From NCBI RefSeq assembly GCF_008042275.1, contig NZ_RDBK01000023.1:73150-114335 (forward strand): a stretch of 41,186 nucleotides of DNA, written 5' to 3'. A program made the position numbers and the translations under genes. The DNA is from Streptomyces sp. OR43 (lineage in GTDB: Bacteria; Actinomycetota; Actinomycetes; Streptomycetales; Streptomycetaceae). Below, in pieces: positions 11,185 to 20,599 of the stretch. The notes beneath the pieces were generated by a model. That model searched no databases and was not told the DNA's origin. It saw only the letters and a list, made by a program, of their open reading frames with translations. Numbering within the stretch: the stretch's first letter is position 1; every line of letters starts with the position of its first letter.

Positions 11185-13386
11185 TCACAGCTCGTGGCCG
11201 AGTGAGGCGCCCAGCCGCGTCACCAGGTCGTGAGCCGCGTCCGGGATCACGGTTCCCGGCGGGAACACCGCCGCCGCGCCCGCCTCGTGCAGCGCGTCGA
11301 TGTCCTGCGGCGGGATCACCCCGCCCACCACGATCATGATGTCCTCCCGGCCCTCGGCGGCGAGCTCCTCACGCAGCGCCGGGACGAGGGTGAGGTGGCC
11401 GGCGGCGAGGGAGGAGACGCCCACGATGTGCACGTCCGCCTCGACCGCCTGGCGGGCGACCTCGCCCGGCGTCTGGAACAGCGGGCCGACGTCCACGTCG
11501 AAGCCCAGGTCGGCGAAGGCGGTCGCGATGACCTTCTGGCCGCGGTCGTGCCCGTCCTGGCCCATCTTGGCGACCAGGATCCGCGGACGGCGTCCCTCCG
11601 CCTCCTCGAACGCGTCGACCAGCGCGCGGGTGCGGTCCACGGACGGCGACTCCCCTGCCTCGTTGCGGTACACACCGGAGATCGTACGGATCTGGCCCGC
11701 GTGCCGGCCGTACACCTTCTCCAGGGCGTCCGAGATCTCGCCCACGGTCGCCATCGCCCGCGCCGCGTCGACGGCCAGCGCCAGCAGGTTGCCCTCAAGA
11801 CCGGGACCCGGATCCCGCCCGGCCGCCTCCGTCAGCGCGCGCAGTGCGTCCTGGCAGGCCTGCTCGTCGCGCTCCTCGCGCAGCCGCCGCAGTTTCTCCA
11901 GCTGCTGGGCGCGCACGGAGGAGTTGTCGACCTTGAGGACGTCGATCTTCTCGTCGGTCTCCACGCGGTACTTGTTGACGCCGATGACGGGCTGGCGTCC
12001 GGAGTCGATGCGGGCCTGGGTGCGGGCCGCGGCCTCCTCGATACGGAGCTTGGGGATGCCGGCGTCGATGGCCTTGGCCATGCCGCCCGCCGCCTCGACC
12101 TCCTCGATGTGCTGCCAGGCCCGCCGCGCCAGGTCGTACGTCAGCTTCTCCACGTACGCGCTGCCGCCCCACGGGTCGATGACCCGGCCCGTGCCGGACT
12201 CCTGCTGGAGCAGGAGCTGGGTGTTGCGGGCGATGCGGGCCGAGAAGTCGGTGGGCAGCGCGAGGGCTTCGTCCAGGGCGTTGGTGTGCAGGGACTGGGT
12301 GTGGCCCTGGGTCGCGGCCATCGCCTCCACACACGTGCGGGTGACGTTGTTGAACACGTCCTGCGCCGTCAGTGACCATCCCGACGTCTGCGAATGAGTG
12401 CGCAGGGAAAGCGACTTGGCGTTCTTCGGCTCGAACTCCCTGACGAGCTTGGCCCACAGCAGGCGGGCGGCCCGGAGCTTGGCGACCTCCATGAAGAAGT
12501 TCATGCCGATCGCCCAGAAGAACGACAGCCGCGGCGCGAACGCGTCGACATCGAGACCCGCGTCGCGTCCGGCCCGCAGGTACTCCACCCCGTCCGCCAG
12601 GGTGTAGGCCAGTTCCAGGTCGGCCGTGGCCCCGGCCTCCTGGATGTGGTAGCCGGAGATGGAGATCGAGTTGTAGCGCGGCATCTTCTGCGAGGTGAAC
12701 GAGAAGATGTCGGAGATGATCCGCATCGAGGGCTTCGGCGGATAGATATAGGTGTTGCGGACCATGAACTCCTTCAGAATGTCGTTCTGAATGGTCCCGG
12801 CCAGCTTCTCGGGCGCGACGCCCTGCTCCTCGGCAGCCACGATGTACAGGGCGAGTACGGGCAGCACCGCGCCGTTCATCGTCATCGACACGGACATCTT
12901 GTCCAGCGGGATGCCGTCGAACAGCTGGCGCATGTCGTAGATCGAGTCGATCGCCACACCGGCCATGCCGACGTCACCGGTCACCCGCGGGTGGTCGCTG
13001 TCGTAGCCGCGGTGGGTCGGCAGGTCGAACGCGACCGAGAGACCCTTCTGCCCGGCCGCCAGGTTGCGGCGGTAGAAGGCGTTGGACTCCTCGGCGGTGG
13101 AGAAACCCGCGTACTGCCGGATCGTCCAGGGCTGGTTCACGTACATCGTCGGATACGGGCCCCGCAGATACGGCGCCACCCCCGGATACGTCCCCAGGAA
13201 GTCGATGCCCTCCAGGTCCTGCCCGGTGTACAGCGGCTTGACCGCGATGCCCTCGGGGGTCCCCCACAGCAGGTCGCCCTCGGAGCTCCCGGAGGACTCC
13301 TTGACCGCGGTACGCCACTGGTCCTCGGTCACCTCGGCGCCGTCGCCCGGCCCGAGCTCGATGTCGGAGAAATCGGGGATCCGCAT
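11185..13386 (-). CDS. mutB: Methylmalonyl-CoA mutase large (catalytic) subunit
   Basis: Adenosylcobalamin-dependent isomerase interconverting (R)-methylmalonyl-CoA and succinyl-CoA. It links propionate and odd-chain metabolism to the TCA cycle and supplies methylmalonyl-CoA precursors. 733 residues. The N-terminal TIM barrel includes [18 protein letters not shown] and [13 protein letters not shown]. The C-terminal cobalamin domain carries the base-off motif MGQDGHDRG with Asp611, His613 and Gly616. The start ATG (13384-13386) overlaps the mutA stop as TAATG, so translation is coupled. Family length and motifs are complete. Confidence 0.97.
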   Translation of the reverse strand: MRIPDFSDIELGPGDGAEVTEDQWRTAVKESSGSSEGDLLWGTPEGIAVKPLYTGQDLEGIDFLGTYPGVAPYLRGPYPTMYVNQPWTIRQYAGFSTAEESNAFYRRNLAAGQKGLSVAFDLPTHRGYDSDHPRVTGDVGMAGVAIDSIYDMRQLFDGIPLDKMSVSMTMNGAVLPVLALYIVAAEEQGVAPEKLAGTIQNDILKEFMVRNTYIYPPKPSMRIISDIFSFTSQKMPRYNSISISGYHIQEAGATADLELAYTLADGVEYLRAGRDAGLDVDAFAPRLSFFWAIGMNFFMEVAKLRAARLLWAKLVREFEPKNAKSLSLRTHSQTSGWSLTAQDVFNNVTRTCVEAMAATQGHTQSLHTNALDEALALPTDFSARIARNTQLLLQQESGTGRVIDPWGGSAYVEKLTYDLARRAWQHIEEVEAAGGMAKAIDAGIPKLRIEEAAARTQARIDSGRQPVIGVNKYRVETDEKIDVLKVDNSSVRAQQLEKLRRLREERDEQACQDALRALTEAAGRDPGPGLEGNLLALAVDAARAMATVGEISDALEKVYGRHAGQIRTISGVYRNEAGESPSVDRTRALVDAFEEAEGRRPRILVAKMGQDGHDRGQKVIATAFADLGFDVDVGPLFQTPGEVARQAVEADVHIVGVSSLAAGHLTLVPALREELAAEGREDIMIVVGGVIPPQDIDALHEAGAAAVFPPGTVIPDAAHDLVTRLGASLGHEL

Positions 13387-15245
13387 TACGCCACACCCAT
13401 ACGGTCGAGAACGGAAGAGAGCACGGCCACCACGTCACATCCGGCGAAGACGTACTCGTCGACGCCCGGGTGCGCCCCGGGCCGTCCCGCCAGGTACACC
13501 CGCTGCGCGCCGGCGGCGACGAGCGCCTCGGCGACCTCGCCGGCCTGTTCGGCGTAGAGCGCGTCACTGGAACACAGGCACACCACGTCCGTTCCCGCCG
13601 CGGCGAGGGCCGCCGCGGCCGACGAGGCGTCCACCTGTACCGGCTCGTGGACGGGTTCGATGCCGCCCGCCTGGAACAGGTTCGCGGCGAACGAGGCGCG
13701 AGCGGTGTGTGCCGAGGCGGGACCGAGCGCGGCGAGGAAGACCCGCGGCCGGGCGCCGGTCGCCAGCAGATGGGCGTCCGAACGGGCGCGCAGCGCCTCG
13801 AAGGCCTCGTCGCGGCGGACCACCGGGAGGCCGCCACCCCCGGTCGCGGCCGGCGGCACCGGCTCGCGCTCCACCGCGCGTTCCGCGAGCTGAGGGAATT
13901 CACTCACGCCGGTGATCGGTTCCTTGCGCCGCGCCAGGTCCTTGCTGCGGGCGGCCCAGGTGGCCGCGATCCGGTCCGCGACCATGCCCGAACGGAGCGC
14001 CGCGGCCTGACCGCCGGCCCGCTCGATCTCCTGGAAGAAGGCCCAGGAGGCGTCCGCGAGTTCGTCGGTCAGGCGTTCCACATACCAGGAACCGCCCGCC
14101 GGGTCGATGACCCGGGCCAGATGGGACTCCTCCAGCAGGATCGTCGACGTGTTGCGGGCGATGCGCCGGGCGAACGCGTCCGGGAGACCCAGCGCGTGGT
14201 CGAAGGGCAGCACGGTCACGGCGTCGGCGCCACCGACGCCGGCGCCCAGACAGGCCAGCGTGGTCCGCAGCATGTTCACCCATGGATCGCGCCGCGTCAT
14301 CATCACCGGCGACGTCACCGCGTGCTGGCGCTGCGCCCCGGCCTCCGGCGCCCCGCAGACCTCGGTGACCCGGGCCCACAGCCGGCGGGCCGCGCGCAGC
14401 TTGGCGATCGTCAGGAACTGGTCGGCGGTGGCCGCGTACCGGAACTCCAGCTGGGCGCAGGCCTCGTCGACCCCGAGTCCCGCGTCGGTCAGCGCGCGCA
14501 GATAGGCGACGCCCGTGGCCAGCGAAGTACCCAGCTCCTGCGCCGCCGAGCCGCCGGCCTCGTGGTACGGCAGCGCGTCCACGGTCAGCGCCCGCAGCCC
14601 GGGATACCCGGCCGCGCAGTGCCTTGCCCAGCGCACGGCGGACGTCAGGTCCGCCTCGTCGCCGCTGCGGGCGGCCTGCCCGAGCGGGTCTGCCCCGAGG
14701 TTGCCGCGCACCGCGTCCGCCGGGACGCCGCGCTCCTGGTGAAGCCGGAACAACTCCGTGGCCGCGGCGTCGAGTTCGTCCCCGGCGTCGAGTACGAGCG
14801 GTGCCAGGTCGAGGTGGACGCCTTCCAGCGCCCGCGCCAGACCGGAGACCGGCACACCGCCGACGCCTCCGACGGTCAGCCACAACGAGGTGGCGCCGTT
14901 CTCCAGGTCCCCGAGCACGGACTCGTTGAGCCGTACGGGATCCGTCGACGTGTGCTGCTGCCGTACGCCCCAGCCGCCCGCCGTACTTCCCTGCGGCGTG
15001 CTGCCGCGGGTGAACGGGGCGAAGCCCGGGAGACCGGCATCGGGCGCGTCGTCGCGCGAGGTGTAGAGGGGGCGCGTGATGAGCCCGTCCTCCACCGTGG
15101 TGGACAGTGCTTCCTCGGCGGCCGAACCCGAAACGTCCTTGCCCGACTTGCGCAGCACACCTTCGACAAGGCTCTGCCACTGCTCGTGGGCGGGGTCAGG
15201 GAATTCGGCGGCCAACGAAAGCCCGTCAGCAGGCTGGACCGTCAT
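13386..15245 (-). CDS. mutA: Methylmalonyl-CoA mutase small subunit
   Basis: 619 residues; structural partner of MutB in the heterodimer. It has the same barrel plus cobalamin-like fold ([17 protein letters not shown] near residue 75; C-terminal [29 protein letters not shown]), but the DxHxxG cobalamin motif is degenerate, as expected for this non-catalytic subunit. It is the first gene of the operon and overlaps mutB by one base. The start is ATG 15245 ([15 protein letters not shown]) with only a weak purine stretch upstream. I searched the leader for B12-riboswitch hallmarks and saw none. Confidence 0.94.
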   Translation of the reverse strand: MTVQPADGLSLAAEFPDPAHEQWQSLVEGVLRKSGKDVSGSAAEEALSTTVEDGLITRPLYTSRDDAPDAGLPGFAPFTRGSTPQGSTAGGWGVRQQHTSTDPVRLNESVLGDLENGATSLWLTVGGVGGVPVSGLARALEGVHLDLAPLVLDAGDELDAAATELFRLHQERGVPADAVRGNLGADPLGQAARSGDEADLTSAVRWARHCAAGYPGLRALTVDALPYHEAGGSAAQELGTSLATGVAYLRALTDAGLGVDEACAQLEFRYAATADQFLTIAKLRAARRLWARVTEVCGAPEAGAQRQHAVTSPVMMTRRDPWVNMLRTTLACLGAGVGGADAVTVLPFDHALGLPDAFARRIARNTSTILLEESHLARVIDPAGGSWYVERLTDELADASWAFFQEIERAGGQAAALRSGMVADRIAATWAARSKDLARRKEPITGVSEFPQLAERAVEREPVPPAATGGGGLPVVRRDEAFEALRARSDAHLLATGARPRVFLAALGPASAHTARASFAANLFQAGGIEPVHEPVQVDASSAAAALAAAGTDVVCLCSSDALYAEQAGEVAEALVAAGAQRVYLAGRPGAHPGVDEYVFAGCDVVAVLSSVLDRMGVA

Positions 15246-15525
15246 GCCCAGATGCTAGGACAGGTCCCGGACGGGCAGCAGAGGCCCGGCCTGTGACCTT
15301 GCCCTCTCTCCGAACGCACTTGATCCTTCACGTACGGTCGCGTAGGGCGGCGTCCGCATGCGCCGCATGGCTGCCCCTTCGCGGGCCGGCAGATCCGGGC
15401 GGGCGCCGGTTGCCGGCAGCCGTGGCCGATGCGCATCCTCCGGCCGGTGACGATTTGCCACAGTGCGGCAATAAATGTCCGAAGTTATGCTGCTGGCAAT
15501 TCATCCTTCCGGAGAGGACACGCCC
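15246..15525. other. Divergent intergenic region, mutA / DUF6325 gene
   Basis: 280 bases with no supported gene. They hold the promoters of the mut operon (leftward) and of the DUF6325-SHOCT pair (rightward). The only small element I see is TTGCC-N7-GGCAA at 15455-15471, a 5-bp inverted repeat in an AT-richer patch about 55 bases before the rightward start. No recognisable -35/-10 pair stands out. Confidence 0.5.
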
Positions 15526-15954
15526 GTGGCTGTGGGACCTGTGGAGTACCTCGTCGTCGCTTTCCCGGGCAGCCGGTTCACCGGTGCCATCGCGCCGGCG
15601 CTGGCGGAAGCGGTGGCGTCCAAGGCGGTGCGCATCATCGACCTGACCTTCGTGTACCGGTCCGAGGACGGTGCGATCGACATCGTCGAACTGGACGACC
15701 TCGACCCGGAGGACCTGGTCTCCTTCGAGCCGGTCGAGGGTGAGGCCGGCGCCCTGCTGAACAGTGATGACATCCGGACCCTCGGCGAGAGCGTGCCACC
15801 GGGCAGTTCCGCGGCGCTGATCGTGTGGGAGGACCTCTGGGCGCTGCCCCTCACCGAGGCGGTCCGCGCGTCGGGCGGACAACTCGTCGCCCATGAGCGG
15901 ATTCCCGCAGACGTCGCGGAGGCCGCAGTGGCAGCCGCCGCGTCCGCAAGCTGA
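15526..15954 (+). CDS. DUF6325-type small protein
   Basis: 142 residues, beginning MAVGPVEYLVVAFPGSRFTG, a signature I associate with the DUF6325 family of actinobacteria. It is acidic, with a beta-alpha pattern (VRIIDLTFVYRSEDGAIDIVELDD) and a C-terminal Ala-rich helix. No catalytic motif is visible. The start is GTG 15526 with GGAGAGGAC 6 bases upstream; an ATG 51 bases earlier in the same frame lacks a ribosome site. The gene is followed 29 bases later by a SHOCT-domain gene, a pairing I recall as common in Streptomyces. Function unknown. Confidence 0.82.
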   Translation: MAVGPVEYLVVAFPGSRFTGAIAPALAEAVASKAVRIIDLTFVYRSEDGAIDIVELDDLDPEDLVSFEPVEGEAGALLNSDDIRTLGESVPPGSSAALIVWEDLWALPLTEAVRASGGQLVAHERIPADVAEAAVAAAASAS

Positions 15955-15983
15955 CAACGCACCGCACCGGAAAGGCGTACGAC

Positions 15984-16346
15984 ATGCCGATCTTTCGAGG
16001 ACCTGGAATGAACCGTCGCGGGCCCGGTCTGCTCGGCGCCGCGGCGCGCACGGCCGTCGTCGCGGGAACCGCCTCGGCGGTCAGCGGCCGCGTTCAGCGG
16101 CGCCAGCAGGCGAGGTTCGCCGAGGACGACTCCGAGCAGATGGCCGAGGAGCAGATGCGTCAGCAGATGCAGATGCAGGCCGCCCAGCAGCAGGCGGCCC
16201 AGCAACAGGCCGCTCAGCAGCAGGCCGCCCAGGCACCCGCCGACGATCTCATCGGCCAACTGGAGCGACTGGCGGAGCTGAAGAAGCAAGGCATCCTGAA
16301 CGATGCCGAGTTCGAGGCCCAGAAGGCAAGACTTCTGGCCGAGTGA
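15984..16346 (+). CDS. SHOCT-domain protein with Gln/Ala repeat
   Basis: 120 residues. The N-terminal MPIFRGPGMNRRGPGLLGAAARTAVVAGTASAVSG is basic to weakly hydrophobic. A Met/Gln/Ala-rich linker (about residues 55-85) contains three AAQQQ units. The C-terminal SHOCT domain is DDLIGQLERLAELKKQGILNDAEFEAQKARLL (about 88-119), a short helical hairpin found at protein termini and thought to mediate oligomerisation. It is co-directional with, and 29 bases after, the DUF6325 gene and is probably in one transcript with it. The Gln-rich repeat is likely length-variable. Confidence 0.88.
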   Translation: MPIFRGPGMNRRGPGLLGAAARTAVVAGTASAVSGRVQRRQQARFAEDDSEQMAEEQMRQQMQMQAAQQQAAQQQAAQQQAAQAPADDLIGQLERLAELKKQGILNDAEFEAQKARLLAE

Positions 16347-16514
16347 GACCCGCCGGGCAGCAGTGGCCGGCCCGGCGCCGGGCCCGGCCGGTGAGAACGT
16401 GATTTCTCCCTGTCGCGATTCTTTCCGCGGGCGCGCTTGCTGCGGCCTCTCCGCGCCTCTCTCCATGGCTTCTCCGGGGCCTTTCCGCTGACTCCGCGCC
16501 GCAGAACGGGCTGG

Positions 16515-16539
16515 GCCGCGCCACACCCGGTGGCGCGGC
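16515..16539. other. Strong 10-bp hairpin
   Basis: GCCGCGCCAC (16515-16524) is the exact reverse complement of GTGGCGCGGC (16530-16539), with loop ACCCG. There is no T-tract on either side. It could be a late terminator of the SHOCT transcript or a structured element. Confidence 0.45.
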
Positions 16540-16655
16540 GGCGGATTCCGGACGGCGCGTGAGCGCCACGCCCCAGGTCGGAAGCGTTGCGCACGCCTCC
16601 TGTCGCACCCCCTCGGTCCGCGTGCGCGCGATCGATGATCACCGGCGTTTTACTT

Positions 16656-16732
16656 TGTCGATTTCCCGACATCATGCGACTTTTGATCCGGCCAGGCCGA
16701 AATCAATTCGGATACGTGTCGGGAAAAGAGGA
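16656..16732 (+). promoter_or_regulatory. Structured 5' leader of tyrosine phosphatase gene with competing pairings
   Basis: TTTCCCGACA (16662-16671) pairs perfectly with TGTCGGGAAA (16717-16726), which abuts the GAGGA ribosome site. Inside lie TTGAT/ATCAA arms (16683-16687, 16702-16706) and GGCC/GGCC. A second pairing, TGTCG (16656-16660) with CGACA (16667-16671), would use the same bases. The sequence shows the repeats; switching is inferred. Confidence 0.4.
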
Positions 16733-16740
16733 ATCTCATC

Positions 16741-17541
16741 GTGCAAACCGCCAGGGCCGTCCCGGCAGCCTCTGTTCTCAACCTGCGGGATCTGGGCGGC
16801 ATCGCTCTCGGGCCCGGCCGGCAGGTGCGACCCGGCGTGGTGCTGCGCTCGGGCCAGCTCAGCGGGCACGACCCGGTACACGACGCGACGGTGGCCGTGC
16901 TCGGCATCCGTACGGTCGTCGACCTGCGGACCGCGGACGAACGGGCCTCGGCCCCCGACCGTCTGCCGCCCGGCGCCCGGCTGTTCGTCGCCGACGTGCT
17001 CGGGGACGATCCGGGCGTGGCGCCGGCCAGGCTCCGCGCCCTGCTCGCCGATCCGGTCGAGACCGAGCGGCTGCTGGGGGGCGGGAAGGCCGAGGAGATG
17101 TTCGCCGAGACCTACCGGCAGGTGGTGCTCTCGCCGCGTGCGGCTGCCGCCTACCGGGCCTTCCTCGAGACGGCGGCCGACGCCGCCGCGCGCCCGGTGC
17201 TCTTCCACTGCACGACGGGCAAGGACCGGGCGGGCTGGGGGGCGGTCCTGCTGCTGCTCCTCCTCGGTGCCTCGCGCGATGTCGTCCGGGAAGAGTTCCT
17301 CTCCGTGAACCCGGTGATGCGGGTCGCCTTCCGGCCGTCCGTGCAGAGCTATCTCGACGCGGGCGGCGACCCGGAGATCGCCTCGGCGATCATCGAGGTC
17401 AGGCCCCGCTACCTCGACACGGCGCTGGACGCCATGGACGAGCGCTGGGGAGGGATCGACGGGTACGCGCGCGACGGGCTGCGCATCCCGGAAGCCGCAC
17501 TGCGGCGGCTGCGGGACGACCTCGTGGTGCCCGCCGGCTGA
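16741..17541 (+). CDS. Tyrosine (dual-specificity-like) protein phosphatase
   Basis: 266 residues of the bacterial Y_phosphatase3 / MptpB-like group. The P-loop HCTTGKDRAGW has nucleophile Cys157 and Arg163 (CX5R); Lys-Asp within the loop is typical of the group that also acts on phosphoinositides. The N-terminal NLRDLGG (about 15-21) and VVDLRTADER are conserved in the family. It hydrolyses phosphotyrosine or related esters in the cytoplasm; no signal peptide is seen. The start is GTG 16741 with GAGGA about 9 bases upstream. The gene is monocistronic and closed by a very strong hairpin at 17558-17601. Confidence 0.93.
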   Translation: MQTARAVPAASVLNLRDLGGIALGPGRQVRPGVVLRSGQLSGHDPVHDATVAVLGIRTVVDLRTADERASAPDRLPPGARLFVADVLGDDPGVAPARLRALLADPVETERLLGGGKAEEMFAETYRQVVLSPRAAAAYRAFLETAADAAARPVLFHCTTGKDRAGWGAVLLLLLLGASRDVVREEFLSVNPVMRVAFRPSVQSYLDAGGDPEIASAIIEVRPRYLDTALDAMDERWGGIDGYARDGLRIPEAALRRLRDDLVVPAG

Positions 17542-17557
17542 CCGGCCGCACGGCACC

Positions 17558-17601
17558 ACGTGACTCCGCCCCCGGCGCCATCGCCGGGGGCGGAGTCACG
17601 T
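17558..17601 (+). terminator. 20-bp perfect terminator hairpin
   Basis: Bases 17558-17577 pair perfectly with 17582-17601 around a CCAT loop, 17 bases after the phosphatase stop. No T-tract follows, which is common for Streptomyces terminators. It also lies downstream of the leftward 18778-17670 operon, so it may work in both directions. Confidence 0.85.
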
Positions 17602-17669
17602 CCGGGCCGGGACGCGGGGCCGCCCTGCGGGAAAGGGCATGCGCCCGCGAGCCGGTGCGGCCGCGCGCC

Positions 17670-18206
17670 TCACACGTTCAGCAGCCGTTCGGTGAGGTCC
17701 CGGTAGTGCTGGAGCGTCACGCGGAGTTCCTCGGTCCGCATGCCGGGATCACCGTCCCGTCCGACGCCTCCGAGCGTGCGCCGTTGCTCTTCGAGTGCGT
17801 CCTTGAGGCCCTCGACGACGGAGTCGAACGTGCTCTCGGCTTCCTCGACCGCGCGGCGGGGGCTCTCGACGAACTCGCTCACCGCGTGCTGGATCCGCAG
17901 GGCGAGCTTGTCGTGGTCGCCCTCCGGGAAGAGGGGCCGGAGCGCGTGGGGTGCGCGCCCGTCGGTGTCATCCGCCGTGCCGTCTTCGTTCCGGGGCGCT
18001 GCGGCGGGGGGCCTCGTCCGCGGCCCCCCGTCCGGGGCGCTGTCCGGCCGCGGCTTTCCTACGGTGCCCGGCGCTCCGGTGCTCGCTGCCCGGGTTTCCC
18101 GGGTGCCGCGGTCCGCGCCGGCGTCGGGAGCGGCGGGCCGGGGCCGCTTCGCCGCCTCGGGAGCGTCGCTCGGGACGGGCGGGATGTTTCCGGCGTCGTG
18201 CGTCAT
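17670..18206 (-). CDS. Hypothetical Pro/Ala-rich protein with C-terminal helical domain
   Basis: 178 residues. The first ~95 are low-complexity (Pro, Ala, Arg, Asp) and probably disordered. The rest is charged and helical (HDKLALRIQHAVSEFVESPRRAVEEAESTFDSVVEGLKDALEEQRRTL, then TEELRVTLQHYRDLTERLLNV). Its ...VSEFVESPRRAVEEAES... block resembles the FVDAPQQAVAEADILLAEL block of the gene before it, so the two share a helical unit. The start ATG overlaps the previous stop as ATGA, hence translational coupling. No family or activity can be named. Confidence 0.75.
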   Translation of the reverse strand: MTHDAGNIPPVPSDAPEAAKRPRPAAPDAGADRGTRETRAASTGAPGTVGKPRPDSAPDGGPRTRPPAAAPRNEDGTADDTDGRAPHALRPLFPEGDHDKLALRIQHAVSEFVESPRRAVEEAESTFDSVVEGLKDALEEQRRTLGGVGRDGDPGMRTEELRVTLQHYRDLTERLLNV

Positions 18207-18778
18207 GCCGTGCCACTTCCTTCCACAGGGTGCGGGTGCCGACGGACAGATCGGTCCGTTCCGTTCGATACGAGGACGTCGAACAGGCCGCGGGCCTCCA
18301 GCAGCGCCTCCCGCAGGTCCTCCGTGCCGCCGTCGCCCTGCCGGGCGGCGTGCACCCGGCGATAGCCGTTGACGTGCTCGGCGTGGTGAACGGAGAGCGC
18401 GGCGCTCTGCTCCCCGAAGTCGCTGCCGTCGGGGAAGCCGAGGTCCCGGGCCAGTTCGGCCAGCAGGATGTCCGCCTCTGCCACGGCTTGTTGCGGCGCG
18501 TCGACGAAGCCGCCCTCGATCCGCGTCCAGCGGTCCGAGTACTGGGCGCGGGCCCCGGGCGTCAGGGGGCGCTCGTGCAGGGAGCGGTGCCGCTTCCACC
18601 GCTCGTGCAGCTCACGTTCGGCGGCCTTCGTGTCGCCGTCGTGGCCGGCGACGGCCCGGTCGTACTCGGGCCCGAAGCGACGCCGCATTCCCTGGCCGCC
18701 TGCCTGTCGTGTGTACACGAACGCACCTGCGCAGACCGCCACCAGGGCCACCGCGACGATGATCACTACGGTCGTCAT
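18203..18778 (-). CDS. Hypothetical membrane-anchored protein
   Basis: 191 residues. One N-terminal transmembrane segment (TTVVIIVAVALVAVCAGAFVYT, residues 2-23) is followed by a charged helical domain: RFGPEYDRAVAGHDGDTKAAERELHERWKRH, FVDAPQQAVAEADILLAELARDLGF, and ...HVNGYRRVHAARQGDGGTEDLREALLEARGLFDVLV. I recognise this as a common Streptomyces conserved type annotated only as secreted or hypothetical. The start is ATG 18778 with GGGAG 8 bases upstream. It is coupled by a 4-base overlap to the next gene. A sigma-B-like promoter match lies about 100 bases upstream. Confidence 0.8.
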   Translation of the reverse strand: MTTVVIIVAVALVAVCAGAFVYTRQAGGQGMRRRFGPEYDRAVAGHDGDTKAAERELHERWKRHRSLHERPLTPGARAQYSDRWTRIEGGFVDAPQQAVAEADILLAELARDLGFPDGSDFGEQSAALSVHHAEHVNGYRRVHAARQGDGGTEDLREALLEARGLFDVLVSNGTDRSVRRHPHPVEGSGTA

Positions 18779-18884
18779 GGTCACCACTCCCGCCGGGTCC
18801 CGGTTCGCGTGTGGCTGTGCATCACTCTCACCATCCCTTTCGGTCGTGTCCCGTCGTCGTCGTCCGGACGGGCGTGCCGCTCGT

Positions 18885-18910
18885 GTACCCCGCCGTCGGC
18901 GTTGCAAGGC
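18885..18910 (-). promoter_or_regulatory. Sigma-B-like promoter match for the 18778-17670 operon
   Basis: On the minus strand GCCT-N16-GGGTAC fits the GNNT-N14-16-GGGTAY consensus of Streptomyces sigma-B-type promoters. The -10 box occupies 18885-18890, giving a leader of about 100 nt. The consensus is short and GNNT is a weak constraint, so chance is not excluded. Confidence 0.35.
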
Positions 18911-19006
18911 CCGGTGCCCGCCCGCCCGGCCGGTCCGCCCGGCGCTGTGCGGCTGGGTATCGTGAAGGGGCCGCACACCAGAGGCATCTCCGAGAGGGGC
19001 ATCACG

Positions 19007-19411
19007 GTGACCGAGCGCAAACCCGCGGGCGTCAGCTTCGAGTCATGGGTCGACAAGCAGATCCGGGAATCCGAGCAGCGGGGTGACGTCTCGCAGCTGC
19101 CGGGGTTCGGCAAGCCCCTCGAAGGACTCGACCGCCCCTACGACGAGGCGTGGTGGATCAAGGCGAAGATGGAGCGCGAGGGGATGTCCGTGCTCCCGCC
19201 GGCGCTGGCCCTGCGCAAAGAGGCGGAGGAAACCCTCGCCGCCGTGCCCGGGACGCGGACCGAGGCCCAGGTGCGGCGGATGCTGGGCGAGGTGAACGAG
19301 AAGATCGCCGAGGCCGTCAGGAGGCCGCCGCCCGGGCCGCTCCTGAAACTCGAACCGTTCGATGTCGAGGCCGTCGTCGAGGAGTGGCGAGCGGCGCGCC
19401 GCTCCTCCTGA
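19007..19411 (+). CDS. DUF1992 (DnaJ-homologue C28-like) protein
   Basis: 134 residues. The conserved DUF1992 block is SWVDKQIRESEQRGDVSQLPGFGKPLEGLDRPYDEAWWIKAKMEREG (about 11-57), matching the IRxAxxxGxFDxLPGxGKPL pattern. The C-terminal half is a helical VRRMLGEVNEKIAEAVRR segment. DUF1992 proteins are called DnaJ-related because some homologues carry a J domain; this one has none, and its role is unknown. The start is GTG 19007 with GAGAGGGG 8 bases upstream. A GGGTAT hexamer at 18955-18960 resembles a sigma-B -10 but lacks a matching GNNT. Confidence 0.88.
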   Translation: MTERKPAGVSFESWVDKQIRESEQRGDVSQLPGFGKPLEGLDRPYDEAWWIKAKMEREGMSVLPPALALRKEAEETLAAVPGTRTEAQVRRMLGEVNEKIAEAVRRPPPGPLLKLEPFDVEAVVEEWRAARRSS

Positions 19412-19459
19412 AGCCTCCGGTGGCGTCTTGCTCCATCCCAGGTGCGTAATACTCGGAGC

Positions 19460-19951
19460 ATGAGATCAGGCATTACTGAGCGGGCGCGCCGGGCCCTGGG
19501 CGAAGACGTCGGGGTCAGGCGGGCCGGTGCGCGGGACACAAAGCGCCTGTCCCGGCTCGTGCGAACCTCCCGCGCTTACGAGGGTCCGTACGCACCCATG
19601 GTCGCCGGCTACCGGGTGGGCCACGACTACGTCGAGACGCACAGGGTCTTCGCGGCCGTGGGGGAGACCACGGACCGGCTGCTCGGCTTCTACTCCCTGA
19701 TCATCGACCCGCCGGAACTCGACCTCATGTTCGTCGCCGACCACGCGCAGGGCGCCGGGATCGGGCGCCTGCTCGTCGGACACCTGAGGGACGAAGCGCA
19801 GGCGGCCGGACTCACCGAGGTGCGCATCGTCTCGCATCCGCCGGCCGAGGGGTTCTACGCGAGCGTGGGCGCCCACCGGACCGGAACCGTGCGGGCCGCG
19901 CCGCCCGCGGTGATGTGGGACCGTCCCGTGCTCGTGCTGCCGGTCGGCTGA
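19460..19951 (+). CDS. GNAT N-acetyltransferase
   Basis: 163 residues with one GNAT domain: VRRAGARDTKRLSRLVRTS at the N-terminus, then LLGFYSLIIDPPELDLMFVADHAQGAGIGRLLVGHLRDEA (acetyl-CoA loop QGAGIG), then VRIVSHPPAEGFYASVGAHRTG (motif B). The substrate is unknown. ATG 19460 is chosen. Its GGAG lies too close to serve as a ribosome site, and TAATAC at 19447-19452 could be a -10, so a leaderless message is possible. GTG 19442 in the same frame is the alternative. Confidence 0.87.
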   Translation: MRSGITERARRALGEDVGVRRAGARDTKRLSRLVRTSRAYEGPYAPMVAGYRVGHDYVETHRVFAAVGETTDRLLGFYSLIIDPPELDLMFVADHAQGAGIGRLLVGHLRDEAQAAGLTEVRIVSHPPAEGFYASVGAHRTGTVRAAPPAVMWDRPVLVLPVG

Positions 19952-20071
19952 GAGCGGCCGGGCAGCCGGCGTCCCGCGACGCGGCGGGCGGCCCCATTGC
20001 CGGAGGTCTACGGTGTGGGAAAAGGGGCACGAGACGTACAGGAACTGTGACTAGGCGGACGGAGGTCCACG

Positions 20072-20587
20072 GTGAGCCCACCCGAGGAGGAGCAGGGACA
20101 GGACCGCGGGTGGGGGCGCCGGGAGACGCCGGAGGAACGGGCCGACCGCCGGTGGACCGATCTGCTCCAGGAACTGCGCGTCGCCCAGACCGGCGTACAG
20201 ATCCTCTTCGGCTTCCTGCTCGCCGTCGTCTTCCAGCCGCGCTTCACGGATCTCTCCGACACCGACCGCACGATCTACGTGATCACGGTGATGTTCGGCT
20301 CCGCCACGGCGGGCGCGCTCATCGGGCCCGTGTCGTACCACCGGCTGCTCACGGGGCGGCGGATGAAGCCGCAGACGGTCACCTGGGCGTCCCGCCTGAC
20401 CGTGATCGGGCTGATCCTGCTGTTCTGCACGATGTGTTCGGCGCTCCTGCTGATCCTGCGGGTGGCGCTGCACAACGCCCTCGCCCTCTGGCTGGTGGGC
20501 GGGATGGCGTTGTGGTTCCTCATCTGCTGGTTCGTCTTCCCCGCCTGGGCGCTGACCCGGTCCCACGGCCGTCGGCGGGATCGGTGA
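20072..20587 (+). CDS. DUF6328 integral membrane protein
   Basis: 171 residues. A charged N-terminus (residues 1-35) precedes WTDLLQELRVAQTGVQILFGFLLAVVFQPRF, the signature of DUF6328 proteins, sometimes annotated as sodium:proton antiporter-like. Four hydrophobic segments are visible (approximately 46-60, 74-90, 109-128 and 135-158). Function unproven. The start is GTG 20072 with GGAGG 6 bases upstream. It is convergent with the VOC gene, with 12 bases between stops. Confidence 0.87.
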   Translation: MSPPEEEQGQDRGWGRRETPEERADRRWTDLLQELRVAQTGVQILFGFLLAVVFQPRFTDLSDTDRTIYVITVMFGSATAGALIGPVSYHRLLTGRRMKPQTVTWASRLTVIGLILLFCTMCSALLLILRVALHNALALWLVGGMALWFLICWFVFPAWALTRSHGRRRDR

Positions 20588-20599
20588 CGGCACGCGGAG

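Larger units (their letters stand above)
16347..16740. other. 394-base intergenic region with hairpins and structured leader
   Basis: No gene is supported. A GC-rich imperfect hairpin (16365-16390) lies just after the SHOCT stop and may terminate it, although it has no T-tract. A perfect 10-bp stem with a 5-nt ACCCG loop is at 16515-16539. The last 90 bases form the structured leader of the phosphatase gene (listed separately). Confidence 0.5.

Noticed and set aside
15246..15525. Cobalamin riboswitch upstream of the B12-dependent mutase operon
   Set aside because: No B12-box or conserved riboswitch helices could be recognised in the minus-strand leader.
18955..18960. GGGTAT as a sigma-B -10 for the DUF1992 gene
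   Set aside because: No GNNT at 14-16 bases upstream; kept only as a remark in the gene entry.
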